Source of the DNA: Bacteroidota bacterium
GTDB lineage: Bacteria; Bacteroidota; Ignavibacteria; Kryptoniales; JAKASW01
Reading direction: 5' to 3'
Assembly: GCA_021812985.1 (NCBI GenBank)
Contig: JAKAMG010000004.1
Coordinates: forward strand, 1-64,000
DNA length: 64,000 nucleotides
The notes under the pieces were generated by a model, which was given only the letters and a program-made list of their open reading frames with translations, made no database searches and was not told where the DNA came from. Below, in pieces: positions 27,950 through 35,903 of the stretch (position 1 is its first letter; every line of letters starts with the position of its first letter). The position numbers were made by a program, and so were the translations under genes.

Positions 27950-28356
27950 ATCGCTCCGCCGTTCGTTTTCGAAATTCCCACGGTTGGCAGGTAGCGGTTC
28001 TCGTGATCACAGACTGCAACAAAAGACGGGGTCCCGCCCAACATCCCCCCCGATCCAGCGCAGAAGGACGTTCCGTCAAATAAACCAAGAAAGTGCGCCA
28101 TGAGAGATTCACGGAAGCGTTTCCGTAGGAGCGAGGCGACCGGGTGAGTCGTTTTAGAAGGTGGTTCCATCAAATGTTAATAGTGAAGATAACTATACAA
28201 CATAAAGAAGAAAAATCCAGACGGACTGTGTCTGACTGAGAACTTCACTCGGGCAAGTATCCCCCATGGTGATGCATGGAGGTATGTGATGCTCACTTTC
28301 TCTTACACAGTTCGGTAACGCGCGGCGCCATAATTGAACGGGCGCGTATCTACACG
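27950..28356. other. 407-nt intergenic region, palindrome only
   Basis: The region lies between two minus-strand genes and should carry the MFS promoter. The only structure I see is the palindrome ACGGAA-GCGT-TTCCGT at 28111-28126. A 75-codon minus-strand frame ending inside the MFS start has no ribosome site and I reject it. Confidence 0.45.
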
Positions 28357-28917
28357 TCAGTCTCCGCGCTCATATGAAAGGAGGACGTTACCCGATTTGA
28401 AAACTCTCGCGCCCGCCAGTTTGAGGTTCACCATCTTCTCAATTCCCTTGAAGAGTTCCCCTCCCCTGCCAAGGATCACGGGATTCACCATGATTCGGAA
28501 CTCATCAATCAGATTTTCCCTGATGAAGCCGGACACAAGGTTCGCGCTCCCGAATATCCCGACATCCTTTCCCGTCTGTGCTTTCAGCTTCGACAGCTCC
28601 TCGAAGGCGCTCCCGGTGACAAGCCTCGTGTTGTTCCACGATGCCTGGTTCATAGTTCTTGAAAACACGATTTTGCGGATGGCGTTCATCTTGCTTGCCA
28701 CAACAGGGTCATCCTTCTCCGCGTCGGGCGAAGTCCAGTAATTTGCCATCCCCTCGTAGGTGATACGACCGAAGATGAGTGTATCCGTCGCATTGAGTTG
28801 ATCTATCGCGAATTGCTGGAACTCCTTATCGACTTTGTGCCATTCGAGATCCCATTTCCGCGCTCCTTCGAAATAGCCGTCTAAGGTCACGAAATTGAAC
28901 ATGTAGATCTTTCCCAT
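28357..28917 (-). CDS. RibD_C/DHFR-like reductase family protein (copy 1)
   Basis: A 186-residue member of the RibD C-terminal/dihydrofolate-reductase-like family. Visible landmarks are the N-terminal strand NFVTLDGYFEG, TLIFGRITYEGMA, KIVFSRTM, the nucleotide-binding GIFGSANLVSGFI and NPVILGRGGELF. The fold binds NADPH; substrates of these stand-alone proteins are mostly unknown. A GAGGAGC site overlaps the end of the MATE gene, 9 nt upstream, so it is probably cotranscribed with that exporter. It is related to, but clearly diverged from, the copies at 32.2 and 32.9 kb. Confidence 0.85.
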   Translation of the reverse strand: MGKIYMFNFVTLDGYFEGARKWDLEWHKVDKEFQQFAIDQLNATDTLIFGRITYEGMANYWTSPDAEKDDPVVASKMNAIRKIVFSRTMNQASWNNTRLVTGSAFEELSKLKAQTGKDVGIFGSANLVSGFIRENLIDEFRIMVNPVILGRGGELFKGIEKMVNLKLAGARVFKSGNVLLSYERGD

Positions 28918-28926
28918 TTCCGCTCC

Positions 28927-30306
28927 TCATATTTTTGTTTCTTTCCAATTTCCCTTGTTGAAATAGTACCACATCGCGAGTGCAATCGCGGTTTCAGCAA
29001 CAGGTACCGCGACCATCGCTCCGGTGGCGTTCAGGTGAAGGCCAATCGCCAACAAATACGCCACAGGTATTTGAAACATCCAAAATCCGAAAAAGTTTAC
29101 GAGCGTGGGTGTTCTGGTGTCTCCAGCGCCGTTCATCGCCTGGACCATGACCATCTCAATGCCGTAGAATATAAAGCCCGAACCGAAGATGCGCAGTGCA
29201 AGGGCCCCGTGATTTACCACCGACTCATCCTGTGTAAAGAAGCTCACGATCGGCCTTGAAAAAAGGAGGAAGAGGAGCATAACGCACCCCATGAAAATTG
29301 TGTTGTACTTTGCTATGAGCATGACGCTCTCCTTCGCCCTTTGGATCTGCTTAGCTCCGAGGTTCTGGCCGACGAGTGTCGCGGCGGCATTGCTGAGTCC
29401 CCACGCGGGAAGAATGAAGAAGATGAAATTTCGAAGCGCGATCTGGCAGCCAGCGGATGCTGTCGTGCCGCCAGTCTCTGCCACCAGGCGGACAAGCACT
29501 ATCCAGCTCCCGCTCGAAATAATGAACTGAGAGGCGGCAGGCCATGAAATTCTCATGATGGATCTTACCAGCCCAGCGTCGTACCTGAAATGGAACGCAT
29601 GGAATTTCAGTAGTCCGCTTCCCCTGAACAAATGGTAAGACTGAAAGAGCACACCCGAGCTCCTCCCTGCTACCGTCGCCATGGCGGCCCCTTTCAGTCC
29701 GAAGAAGTGAATCAGGACAGGACATAGGAGTATGTTTACCCCGCTTGCAATCCAGAGGCTCTTCATTGCCATCGCAGGATCTCCCGCTCCTCGGAAGATC
29801 CCGTTTATGAGGAAGAGGAACACGATTGCCGCGCTCCCGCCGAACATTATACGGGTGAATATCGCCCCGTCGCGCACAACGTCGGAGGTGGCTCCCATAA
29901 GCAAGAGAATATCCCCCCCAAAAATGATTCCGGCAATGCTCAAACCGACGGCCACAGTTGATCCAATGATGAGTGACTGCGCCCCGGCGTGCGCTGCGCT
30001 TTCGTGGTTCCTCTCGCCGATTCGCCTCGCAACGATTGCAGTGGCCGCGGAACTCAATCCGAATGAAATCGAATACACGAGGGTCATGACCGATTCCGTC
30101 AATCCGACGGTGGCAATGGCATTCCGACCGAGCTTCCCGACAAAAAACATGTCGACCAGCGCGAAGACGCTCTCGAGGCTCAGCTCGAGGATCATTGGAA
30201 TCGCAAGAAGCACCACTGCTCTCGGAACGCTCATCTGAGTATAGTCCTGCTCCTCGCTCCTTAGCGATTGCCGAATTGTCGATACGACTTCCCTTACGCT
30301 GTCCAT
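28927..30306 (-). CDS. MATE family efflux transporter
   Basis: A 459-residue multidrug and toxin extrusion protein with about 12 membrane helices in two homologous MatE halves (about 25-185 and 245-410). The start ESVFALVDMFFVGKLG is the typical first-helix motif, and GLTESVMTLVYSISFGLSSAATAIVARRIGE follows in pieces. It exports cationic compounds by sodium or proton exchange. AGGAGC immediately precedes the ATG. The reductase copy 1 follows directly. Confidence 0.92.
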   Translation of the reverse strand: MDSVREVVSTIRQSLRSEEQDYTQMSVPRAVVLLAIPMILELSLESVFALVDMFFVGKLGRNAIATVGLTESVMTLVYSISFGLSSAATAIVARRIGERNHESAAHAGAQSLIIGSTVAVGLSIAGIIFGGDILLLMGATSDVVRDGAIFTRIMFGGSAAIVFLFLINGIFRGAGDPAMAMKSLWIASGVNILLCPVLIHFFGLKGAAMATVAGRSSGVLFQSYHLFRGSGLLKFHAFHFRYDAGLVRSIMRISWPAASQFIISSGSWIVLVRLVAETGGTTASAGCQIALRNFIFFILPAWGLSNAAATLVGQNLGAKQIQRAKESVMLIAKYNTIFMGCVMLLFLLFSRPIVSFFTQDESVVNHGALALRIFGSGFIFYGIEMVMVQAMNGAGDTRTPTLVNFFGFWMFQIPVAYLLAIGLHLNATGAMVAVPVAETAIALAMWYYFNKGNWKETKI

Positions 30307-30610
30307 GCTCCTGAACTACCTGTTTCCTAAATGTGGATGGTACGCAAAGAATACTCGGCGGATAAAAGAGTCCGGCCAGACCTCTTCTCCGCGAGTCCGG
30401 TTACATCTATTGGGCGGGTGTGTGCGGCTTACTTCATTTACTGATTTTATGAGTTTTCACCTGCAAACGCAATCGCCTCTCCCCAAAGTGCCAGCGTAGC
30501 TTCTCGAGTGCGGTTCTCTTCTCAGCGTCGAGACGGGAGAGCTAGTCGTCGATGCTGATTTGTTTGTTTCGCATGACGTCAGGTATTTGTTAGGCATGAC
30601 AGCATGATGG
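30307..30610. other. 304-nt intergenic region, no gene seen
   Basis: It separates the VOC gene at 30.6 kb from the MATE start, both on the minus strand. GTTAGGC at 30594-30600 directly follows the VOC stop and looks like one end of an integron attC site, but the matching partner is absent (see rejected items). No open frame here looks coding. Confidence 0.45.
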
Positions 30611-31042
30611 TCACTTTCCTTTCGGATATGTATAGTTCACCATCCACCGTATCCCGAATTTGTCGGTAAACATTCCGAAATAAGCTCCCCAGAATTCGTC
30701 GTGGATCGGTGTCTCGATCTTTCCACCCGCAGAGAGCTTCTCGAAAATGCTCCTGGCTTCTTCCTTGCTGTCGGCTTCAACTGAAATGTTGAAGTTGTTC
30801 CCGAAAGTCAGCCTGTGCCCCATTGAGTCGAGGGCATCTGTGCCCATCAGGACATTGCCCTTTCCGATTGGGAGTGCTATGTGCATAAGCTTGTTCCTAT
30901 CATTCGTAGACAATTTGTCCGCTACGGGCGTTTCTCCGAATCGCTGAATCGCGGTAAACTCCCCGCCGAAAACAGATTTGTAGAAGTTGAATGCCTCCTC
31001 GGTCGTCCCGGGAAGATTTATATATGGATTCATTTTTGCCAT
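30611..31042 (-). CDS. VOC family PhnB-like protein
   Basis: A 143-residue vicinal-oxygen-chelate protein of the PhnB/3-demethylubiquinone methyltransferase-like group, with paired beta-alpha-beta-beta-beta units. Segments NPYINLPGTTEEAFNFYKSVF and GKIETPIHDEFWGAYFGMFTDKFG are typical. GGGAG lies about 6 nt before the ATG. Members are metal-binding or metal-free and mostly lack a known reaction. A second, two-domain relative lies directly upstream. Confidence 0.87.
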   Translation of the reverse strand: MAKMNPYINLPGTTEEAFNFYKSVFGGEFTAIQRFGETPVADKLSTNDRNKLMHIALPIGKGNVLMGTDALDSMGHRLTFGNNFNISVEADSKEEARSIFEKLSAGGKIETPIHDEFWGAYFGMFTDKFGIRWMVNYTYPKGK

Positions 31043-31082
31043 GAGTATCTCCCTTTTGGAATTCTAAATTTTGAATTTTAAA

Positions 31083-31176
31083 TGTTGAATTGCCGATCCT
31101 TAATCCAAAATTGAGAATTTGGAATGTTGAATTCTATATGTTGAATTGACGATCCTTAATTCAAAATTGAGAATTT
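31083..31176. repeat. Two 38-bp direct repeats in an AT-rich spacer
   Basis: Copies at 31083-31120 and 31139-31176 (56-bp period) differ at only two positions. Both start TGTTGAATTG and end TTGAGAATTT. The flanks hold further TTGAATT and AATTCTAA pieces from 31058 to 31192. The run fills the spacer between the two VOC genes and is much more AT-rich than its surroundings. Confidence 0.85.
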
Positions 31177-31189
31177 AAAATTGTGAATT

Positions 31190-32086
31190 CTAACCTTCGT
31201 AAGCCTTCTTCAAGGCATTGATATCGAACTTCTTCATCTTGAGAAACGCCTCCGTCACCCGTACCACCCTCTTCGGGTCTTTGTCATTCATCATCTTCGC
31301 CAGCGCCGTCGGGACGATCTGCCAGGAAAGTCCGTACTTATCCTTGAGCCAGCCGCATTGTTGAGCTTTCTCGTCGCCTCCGGCCGACAGCCTGTCCCAG
31401 TAATAGTCAATCTCGTCCTGATCCTCGCAGTTCACGACAAACGAGACCGCTTCATTGAAGGTGAAGTCATGGCTGAGGTTGCTGTCCATCGCCATAAATT
31501 CCTTTCCTGATAGCGAAAAAACCATATGTTTGACAGTCCCCTCCATCCCGGGTTCTCCCCTCTTAAATCTTTCGATGGTCCGGATTGCCGAGTCATGGAA
31601 TATGGAAGTATAAAATCCAGCGGCTTCCTCGGCCCGCCCGTGCTCTTTTCCGACGAAGAGGAGAAATGGGGCGATCTTCTGGCTGCGCGGCCCGAAGTTC
31701 AGCTGCCACGAGAGACCGTATTTGTCCTGAATCCATCCGAACTTTCTGCTGAACGGGTATTCCCCAAGTTCCATCAGAACGCGCGAGCCCGCGGACAGCC
31801 CGCGCCAAATTCTGTCAACCTCGTCCTCCGTCGCGCAGTTGACGAAGAAAGATAATGCAGGTGTAAACCTGAAAATCGGTCCGCCGTTGAGCGCGACAAA
31901 TTCCTCCCCCTCCAAACGGAACGCCACCGTCATCACCGAGCCTTCAAACCTTCCGGACGCCTTCGCCGCATCCCCTCTGTATCTGACGACGCGTCCGACG
32001 CCTGAGTTGCCGAAGAGTGAAGCATATTGAGAAGCTGCTTCCTCCGCCTGATCGCTGAACCATAAGAAAGCGTTTATCTTATCCAC
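31190..32086 (-). CDS. Two-domain VOC (PhnB-like) protein
   Basis: A 298-residue fusion of two PhnB-like VOC domains, about 1-145 and 150-298. Each contains a YxSxF segment after the first helix, a central EFxAxx strand and the ending 'GWxxDKYGLSWQ' (WIQDKYGLSWQ and WLKDKYGLSWQ). The GTG at 32086 is preceded by AAGGGAGG and matches the normal N-terminus (VDKINAFLWFSD). Frame upstream of it has no domain content. Probably one polypeptide forming the pseudo-dimer that single-domain relatives build as homodimers. Confidence 0.87.
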   Translation of the reverse strand: MDKINAFLWFSDQAEEAASQYASLFGNSGVGRVVRYRGDAAKASGRFEGSVMTVAFRLEGEEFVALNGGPIFRFTPALSFFVNCATEDEVDRIWRGLSAGSRVLMELGEYPFSRKFGWIQDKYGLSWQLNFGPRSQKIAPFLLFVGKEHGRAEEAAGFYTSIFHDSAIRTIERFKRGEPGMEGTVKHMVFSLSGKEFMAMDSNLSHDFTFNEAVSFVVNCEDQDEIDYYWDRLSAGGDEKAQQCGWLKDKYGLSWQIVPTALAKMMNDKDPKRVVRVTEAFLKMKKFDINALKKAYEG

Positions 32087-32090
32087 TGAA

Positions 32091-32098
32091 CCTCCCTT
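32091..32098 (-). promoter_or_regulatory. Shine-Dalgarno site for the GTG-started VOC gene
   Basis: On the minus strand AAGGGAGG lies 4 nt before the GTG at 32086. It decides between this start and an ATG 32 codons upstream that lacks any such site. Confidence 0.7.
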
Positions 32099-32188
32099 GC
32101 AATTGTAGGAGAATCGAACTCTCTCGTCTCCTCGTTCATCGCCGTTGCGCCGCGCGAGATCGTAGGAGCTGACTCGCGGCATTTATTG

Positions 32189-32770
32189 TCACGCAGGCTG
32201 GTACTTCTGAAAGACGACACCGGTCGGTAGCGGCTGGCACTCGACCAGCTTCAGACTGACGCGCTTGCCTTCATGGAACAGCCGCTTCCCGCTTCCGAGG
32301 ACGAGCGGATAAACGTGCAAAGCGTATTCATCAACGAGATCGTTCGCCGTCAACTCATGTACCAGTACGCTGCTGCCGTCGACGAGTATATTTTTGCCCG
32401 GCTGCTCTTTTAACATTCGCACGGCCTCAATGACATTGCCCCTGATGAGCGTGGAATTCCGCCATGCCGAGGTCGATTCCAGCGTGCTGGAGACGACATA
32501 CTTCCTCATTGCGTTCATGGCAGCGCCAAAAGGGTTTGTATCCGGCATCGGCTCGAAGGCACGGCCGTGAATTTCCCACGTCAATCGCCCAAAGAGCATC
32601 GCATCTGCCTCACCCATTGACTGGAAAAAACGTTTCCCGATATCATCGTGCCAGTAGGGCCAGGTCCACCCTCCATGTATGAAGCCGCCGTCTGCGTCTT
32701 CAGTCGGACTCCCCGGCGCCTGTATCACGCCGTCCAGGGTTATGAATTCAGCAACTACGAGCTTGCGCAC
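32189..32770 (-). CDS. RibD_C/DHFR-like reductase family protein (copy 2)
   Basis: A 193-residue RibD_C-family protein. It opens KLVVAEFITLDGVIQAPG and has AMLFGRLTWEIHG, YVVSSTLE, the nucleotide loop ILVDGSSVLVHELTA and HVYPLVLGSGKRLF. It starts at GTG 32770 with GGAGG 6 nt upstream. The overall order of motifs equals that of copies 1 and 3, but the sequence is strongly diverged and has its own insert (SPTEDADGGFIHGGWTWPYW). No substrate can be assigned. Confidence 0.86.
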   Translation of the reverse strand: MRKLVVAEFITLDGVIQAPGSPTEDADGGFIHGGWTWPYWHDDIGKRFFQSMGEADAMLFGRLTWEIHGRAFEPMPDTNPFGAAMNAMRKYVVSSTLESTSAWRNSTLIRGNVIEAVRMLKEQPGKNILVDGSSVLVHELTANDLVDEYALHVYPLVLGSGKRLFHEGKRVSLKLVECQPLPTGVVFQKYQPA

Positions 32771-32876
32771 TTCCGTCCTCCTCTCTTCAAATCCGGCGAC
32801 TCGCCTTATTCAGCATTTGCTCGGCCGACTTCGCAAGAGGCTGAATTTCGGGTCAGACGATGTCAGTGAAGTAAAA

Positions 32877-33449
32877 TCAACCTCGAATCGGTTCGTAGCA
32901 GAGAAACACATTCCCGTTCCTGAATGCTCGCGACCTGGTTAATCGCATGTTCAGCCCGCCTCTTATCCCCTCGAACATGGTCCTTCCGCTGCCGAGGACG
33001 GTTGGGATGACAAGGAACTGGTACTCGTCTATCAACCTTTCCTGAGTCAGTTGAGCGACCACCTCCCCGCTACCGATGATTGCCAGGCCCGGGCCGGCCG
33101 CATCCTTCATTCTCCTCACTTCGGCAACCATCCCATCCTTCACCAGCCTCGTGTTGCTCCATGTTGCCCGCTCCATGGTTCTCGAAAACACAACCTTGGA
33201 CCTGCTGTTCATCCCTTCAGCGACGACCGGATCATTCTGCCGCGCAGCTGTAGTGGGCCAGTGGGCTGCCATGAGTTCATAGGTCTTCCTCCCGAAGAAA
33301 AGTTCGCCTCCTCCTTGCGCGTTCTCCTGCACAAATGAATTGAATTCCGGATCGTCATCGCGTGAGAATCTGGCCCAGTTCAGACTCCCGGCGGCATCAA
33401 CGAAATATCCATCGAGCGACACCATGTTGAACACAATCAGCTTTCTCAT
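32877..33449 (-). CDS. RibD_C/DHFR-like reductase family protein (copy 3)
   Basis: A 190-residue RibD_C-family protein. It starts KLIVFNMVSLDGYFVDAAG, followed by LFFGRKTYELMAAHWPT, KVVFSRTMERATWSNTRLV, AIIGSGEVVAQL and IPTVLGSGRTMFEGI. It is clearly closer to copy 1 than to copy 2; 'SRTM..A.W.NTRLV' is shared with copy 1. GGAAGAGG precedes the ATG. It lies about 100 nt upstream of copy 2 and may be cotranscribed with it. Confidence 0.86.
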   Translation of the reverse strand: MRKLIVFNMVSLDGYFVDAAGSLNWARFSRDDDPEFNSFVQENAQGGGELFFGRKTYELMAAHWPTTAARQNDPVVAEGMNSRSKVVFSRTMERATWSNTRLVKDGMVAEVRRMKDAAGPGLAIIGSGEVVAQLTQERLIDEYQFLVIPTVLGSGRTMFEGIRGGLNMRLTRSRAFRNGNVFLCYEPIRG

Positions 33450-33513
33450 TCCTCTTCCTTTTGATCAATTACAAAGCACGCGCCCTGATCCATCACTTTG
33501 CCTTGCGAGCGCA

Positions 33514-34815
33514 TCAGTCGGCGAGTCCTTCGCTCGTTCTGTCATCGCTCCGACGCAGCAGAGAGCCGTATATGTAACCGATGGTCGCTACGACGGCCGC
33601 GGGAATGACAAGCATACCGACGAATGGAAGTGCGGCCAGAGATATCGCGAGGGCTCCCCATGGGAGTGTCCGCCGCCAGGAGTTATCGCGCAAGAGCCTG
33701 ATGCCTGCCAGGGAACCTATGATGTACACGATTATTGCAGCACCACTCGGTATTAGAAGGGCGGTTTCCAAATCTGCGTTGAAGAAGTAGTAGGCCAGCA
33801 GCATCAGCATCGATAGAGTCGTGAGCATTATAAGGCTTCTGTCAGGGACACCTGTTTTCGGATTGAGACGCGCGAGGGCTTTCGGAAAGCCCGAGTCGCA
33901 CGCCGCCGCGTAAACGACCCTCGCAATCCCGGTTGTGTACGCGTTGGCGGTGCCAAACACGATGAACAGCGCGAGCGCAGCCGTCCCAGCTGCCCCGAAA
34001 CCTCCGAGCAGCCGCGAGAATATCGCCGCGAACGGGGCGACGCTTCCCCCGGCCTCGTACGCGTTGGTCCCAACCGTAACGAAGGCTACTGAGACGTACA
34101 GCACGCCGATCACCAACACGCTTATCACTACGCTTCTTCTGAAGTCCCTGTCCGGGTCCGCAAATTCTTCCGCGACATTTGAGACGTTTTCGTATCCAAG
34201 AAAGGACCAGAAGATCAACGCTGCCGCAGTGCCCATCGGCAATACGCCTCTTGGGAAGAGCGGAAAGAAATTTTCGAGATGCACCGATGGAGCTGATACA
34301 CCTACCGCGGCGACAAGCATCAGAGCTATTGAAACCACTACTCCAAGCTGTATCCTGTTGCTGAATCTTATCCCACGAAGGTTCACCAAGAAGGCTAGAG
34401 CTATTATCCCCGCCGCAATCGAGTATACACCCACCCGGCTCATCGGGAATACGTACGCTATGTAGGAAGCGACGATGAGCGTTGCCGCAGGTGAACCCGC
34501 GATGAACCAGAGCGCAAAAAGCCAGGCAGACACAGTGGCAATACGCAGGCCGAATCCTTCCCTCGCGAATGAGTAGACCCCCCCTGAGCGCGGCGACCGG
34601 GCGGAAAGGGACGCAAACGTGTAGGCAAAAGGATAGCTGGCCAGGGAGAGGAGCAGCCACGCGATCAAGGAAGAAGGACCCGCTATCTTCGCGGCCAGGC
34701 CCGGGAGTATCAGTATCCCTGAGCCGAGCACAGAACTCACATAGAGCGCGACCGCATGCCGCAGCGTTATAGCCTTTCTGAGACCGTGATTCGGAATTTT
34801 TTCCGCCTGCGCCAT
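33514..34815 (-). CDS. APC superfamily amino-acid permease
   Basis: A 433-residue inner-membrane transporter with 12 predicted helices. The first helix carries SSVLGSGILILPGLAA, the conserved unwound substrate-binding motif of the amino acid-polyamine-organocation family. PRSGGVYSFAREGFG and FWSFLGYENVSNVAEE follow. Substrate, probably an amino acid, is not determined. No clear ribosome site precedes the ATG. Confidence 0.9.
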   Translation of the reverse strand: MAQAEKIPNHGLRKAITLRHAVALYVSSVLGSGILILPGLAAKIAGPSSLIAWLLLSLASYPFAYTFASLSARSPRSGGVYSFAREGFGLRIATVSAWLFALWFIAGSPAATLIVASYIAYVFPMSRVGVYSIAAGIIALAFLVNLRGIRFSNRIQLGVVVSIALMLVAAVGVSAPSVHLENFFPLFPRGVLPMGTAAALIFWSFLGYENVSNVAEEFADPDRDFRRSVVISVLVIGVLYVSVAFVTVGTNAYEAGGSVAPFAAIFSRLLGGFGAAGTAALALFIVFGTANAYTTGIARVVYAAACDSGFPKALARLNPKTGVPDRSLIMLTTLSMLMLLAYYFFNADLETALLIPSGAAIIVYIIGSLAGIRLLRDNSWRRTLPWGALAISLAALPFVGMLVIPAAVVATIGYIYGSLLRRSDDRTSEGLAD

Positions 34816-35083
34816 GCTGCACTTTCTCGTTTAATTGAACTACTGGTGTTGAGGCATAGTATCAACGCCTCGGTTGTTCCATTCGTTCCATTTGGCGAGA
34901 AAACGGAGTCGAGTCACAGCACTTGATTCCGCGAGAAAAATGACCGAATACGAGGAATGACAGCCCCCCCATCTTAGGGTCCCTCAACCTGTCTCCAGTG
35001 AGCACCGCTTCTCCTTCCGGGACAAAATTTATCGCCGTGGTCATCCGTCCCGGGTGAGAAAGGGTAGTAGTACGCGAGAGGAG

Positions 35084-35500
35084 CTACGCCGCGTTCTTCT
35101 GCCGGCTTTCGATTCGCTCCCTGATTGCGTCCAGGCTCCACGGTCCCGCTCCCTCCGCTGAGAGGTAAAGCCAAATGAATGAATAAAGCATAGCCAATTC
35201 TCCGCCGCTCAGGACAGGCCAGAAGCCGCGTGGGTAGTGGACCTGGAAGAATGCGACTGCCATCTCGCCCGCAAGTATGAAGGCAACCGGCCTGGTGAAT
35301 AGGCCGAAGAGAAGGAGCAGCCCTCCAAAAGTTTCCAGCACGCCGGCGAGGCCAAGCTGTGAGATAAGAGGCACATGCGCTCCCGCAGGAAACGCGAAGA
35401 GCTTCATCGTCCCATGAACTGTGAAATTGAATGCCGCGGCGATCCGCAACAGGCTCCGCAGCTGCGGAGAAACACTCTGCCACTTCTTAACTAGATTCAT
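35084..35500 (-). CDS. DoxX family membrane protein
   Basis: A 138-residue protein with four predicted membrane helices and the DoxX pattern. It has an early helix ending in HGTMKLF, GLLLLFGLFTRPVAFILAGEMAVAFF and HYPRGFWPV in the last third. Members are quinone- or redox-linked membrane proteins with loosely defined roles in oxidative stress. It lies furthest upstream in the minus-strand accessory stretch, 268 nt from the permease. Confidence 0.88.
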   Translation of the reverse strand: MNLVKKWQSVSPQLRSLLRIAAAFNFTVHGTMKLFAFPAGAHVPLISQLGLAGVLETFGGLLLLFGLFTRPVAFILAGEMAVAFFQVHYPRGFWPVLSGGELAMLYSFIWLYLSAEGAGPWSLDAIRERIESRQKNAA

Positions 35501-35903
35501 GTCAGTCTTTCACTTATTGTCGTTAATAATTAAGTCCTGCCGTCATTCATGCGAGTCATCGGGCAGATAAAGCCAATTATGTGCTGAGCTCGTTCACCTG
35601 CCACAAACGCATTCGACGCTCCATCATGGCAATATCAACGGGAGCAGACCGAACTGAGCAAAACGTTCAAGATACCGCTCAGCAAAATTCCGGAGCTTAC
35701 TCAATTTCGATGGCATGACAACTAAAATGTTAACACAACTCGATGAAGAAATATTCCCAATCCAACGGTACGATGAACATTTAATAAACTTCCTGATCCT
35801 CCGATTGTGAACATGGCACTCTCGGGGGAAAGGCTGATGCCTGCTTGTCTTTCAGTCCGCTGCCAAACGGCGCGTCCCGTTCACAGGCACCCAGGGGCCT
35901 GAA
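35501..35903. other. 403-nt intergenic region with a start-less coding-like fragment
   Basis: Between doxX and the pectate lyase, both on the minus strand. On the plus strand 35588-35725 is a 45-codon open stretch without a start (…LSKTFKIPLSKIPELTQFRW…). Its composition looks protein-like but it matches nothing I recognise. It could be a gene remnant. Nothing else stands out. Confidence 0.35.

Noticed and set aside
30590-30610. GTTAGGC next to the VOC stop, resembling one end of an integron attC site; the nearby VOC and reductase genes look like typical cassette cargo
   Set aside because: On the coding strand the sequence right after the stop reads GCCTAAC as in attC, but no GTTRRRY partner occurs before the MATE gene, the other gene ends lack such motifs, and no integrase IntI is present.
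34862-35044. 60-codon minus-strand frame between the permease and doxX
   Set aside because: No ribosome site, no recognisable motif, and low-quality composition.
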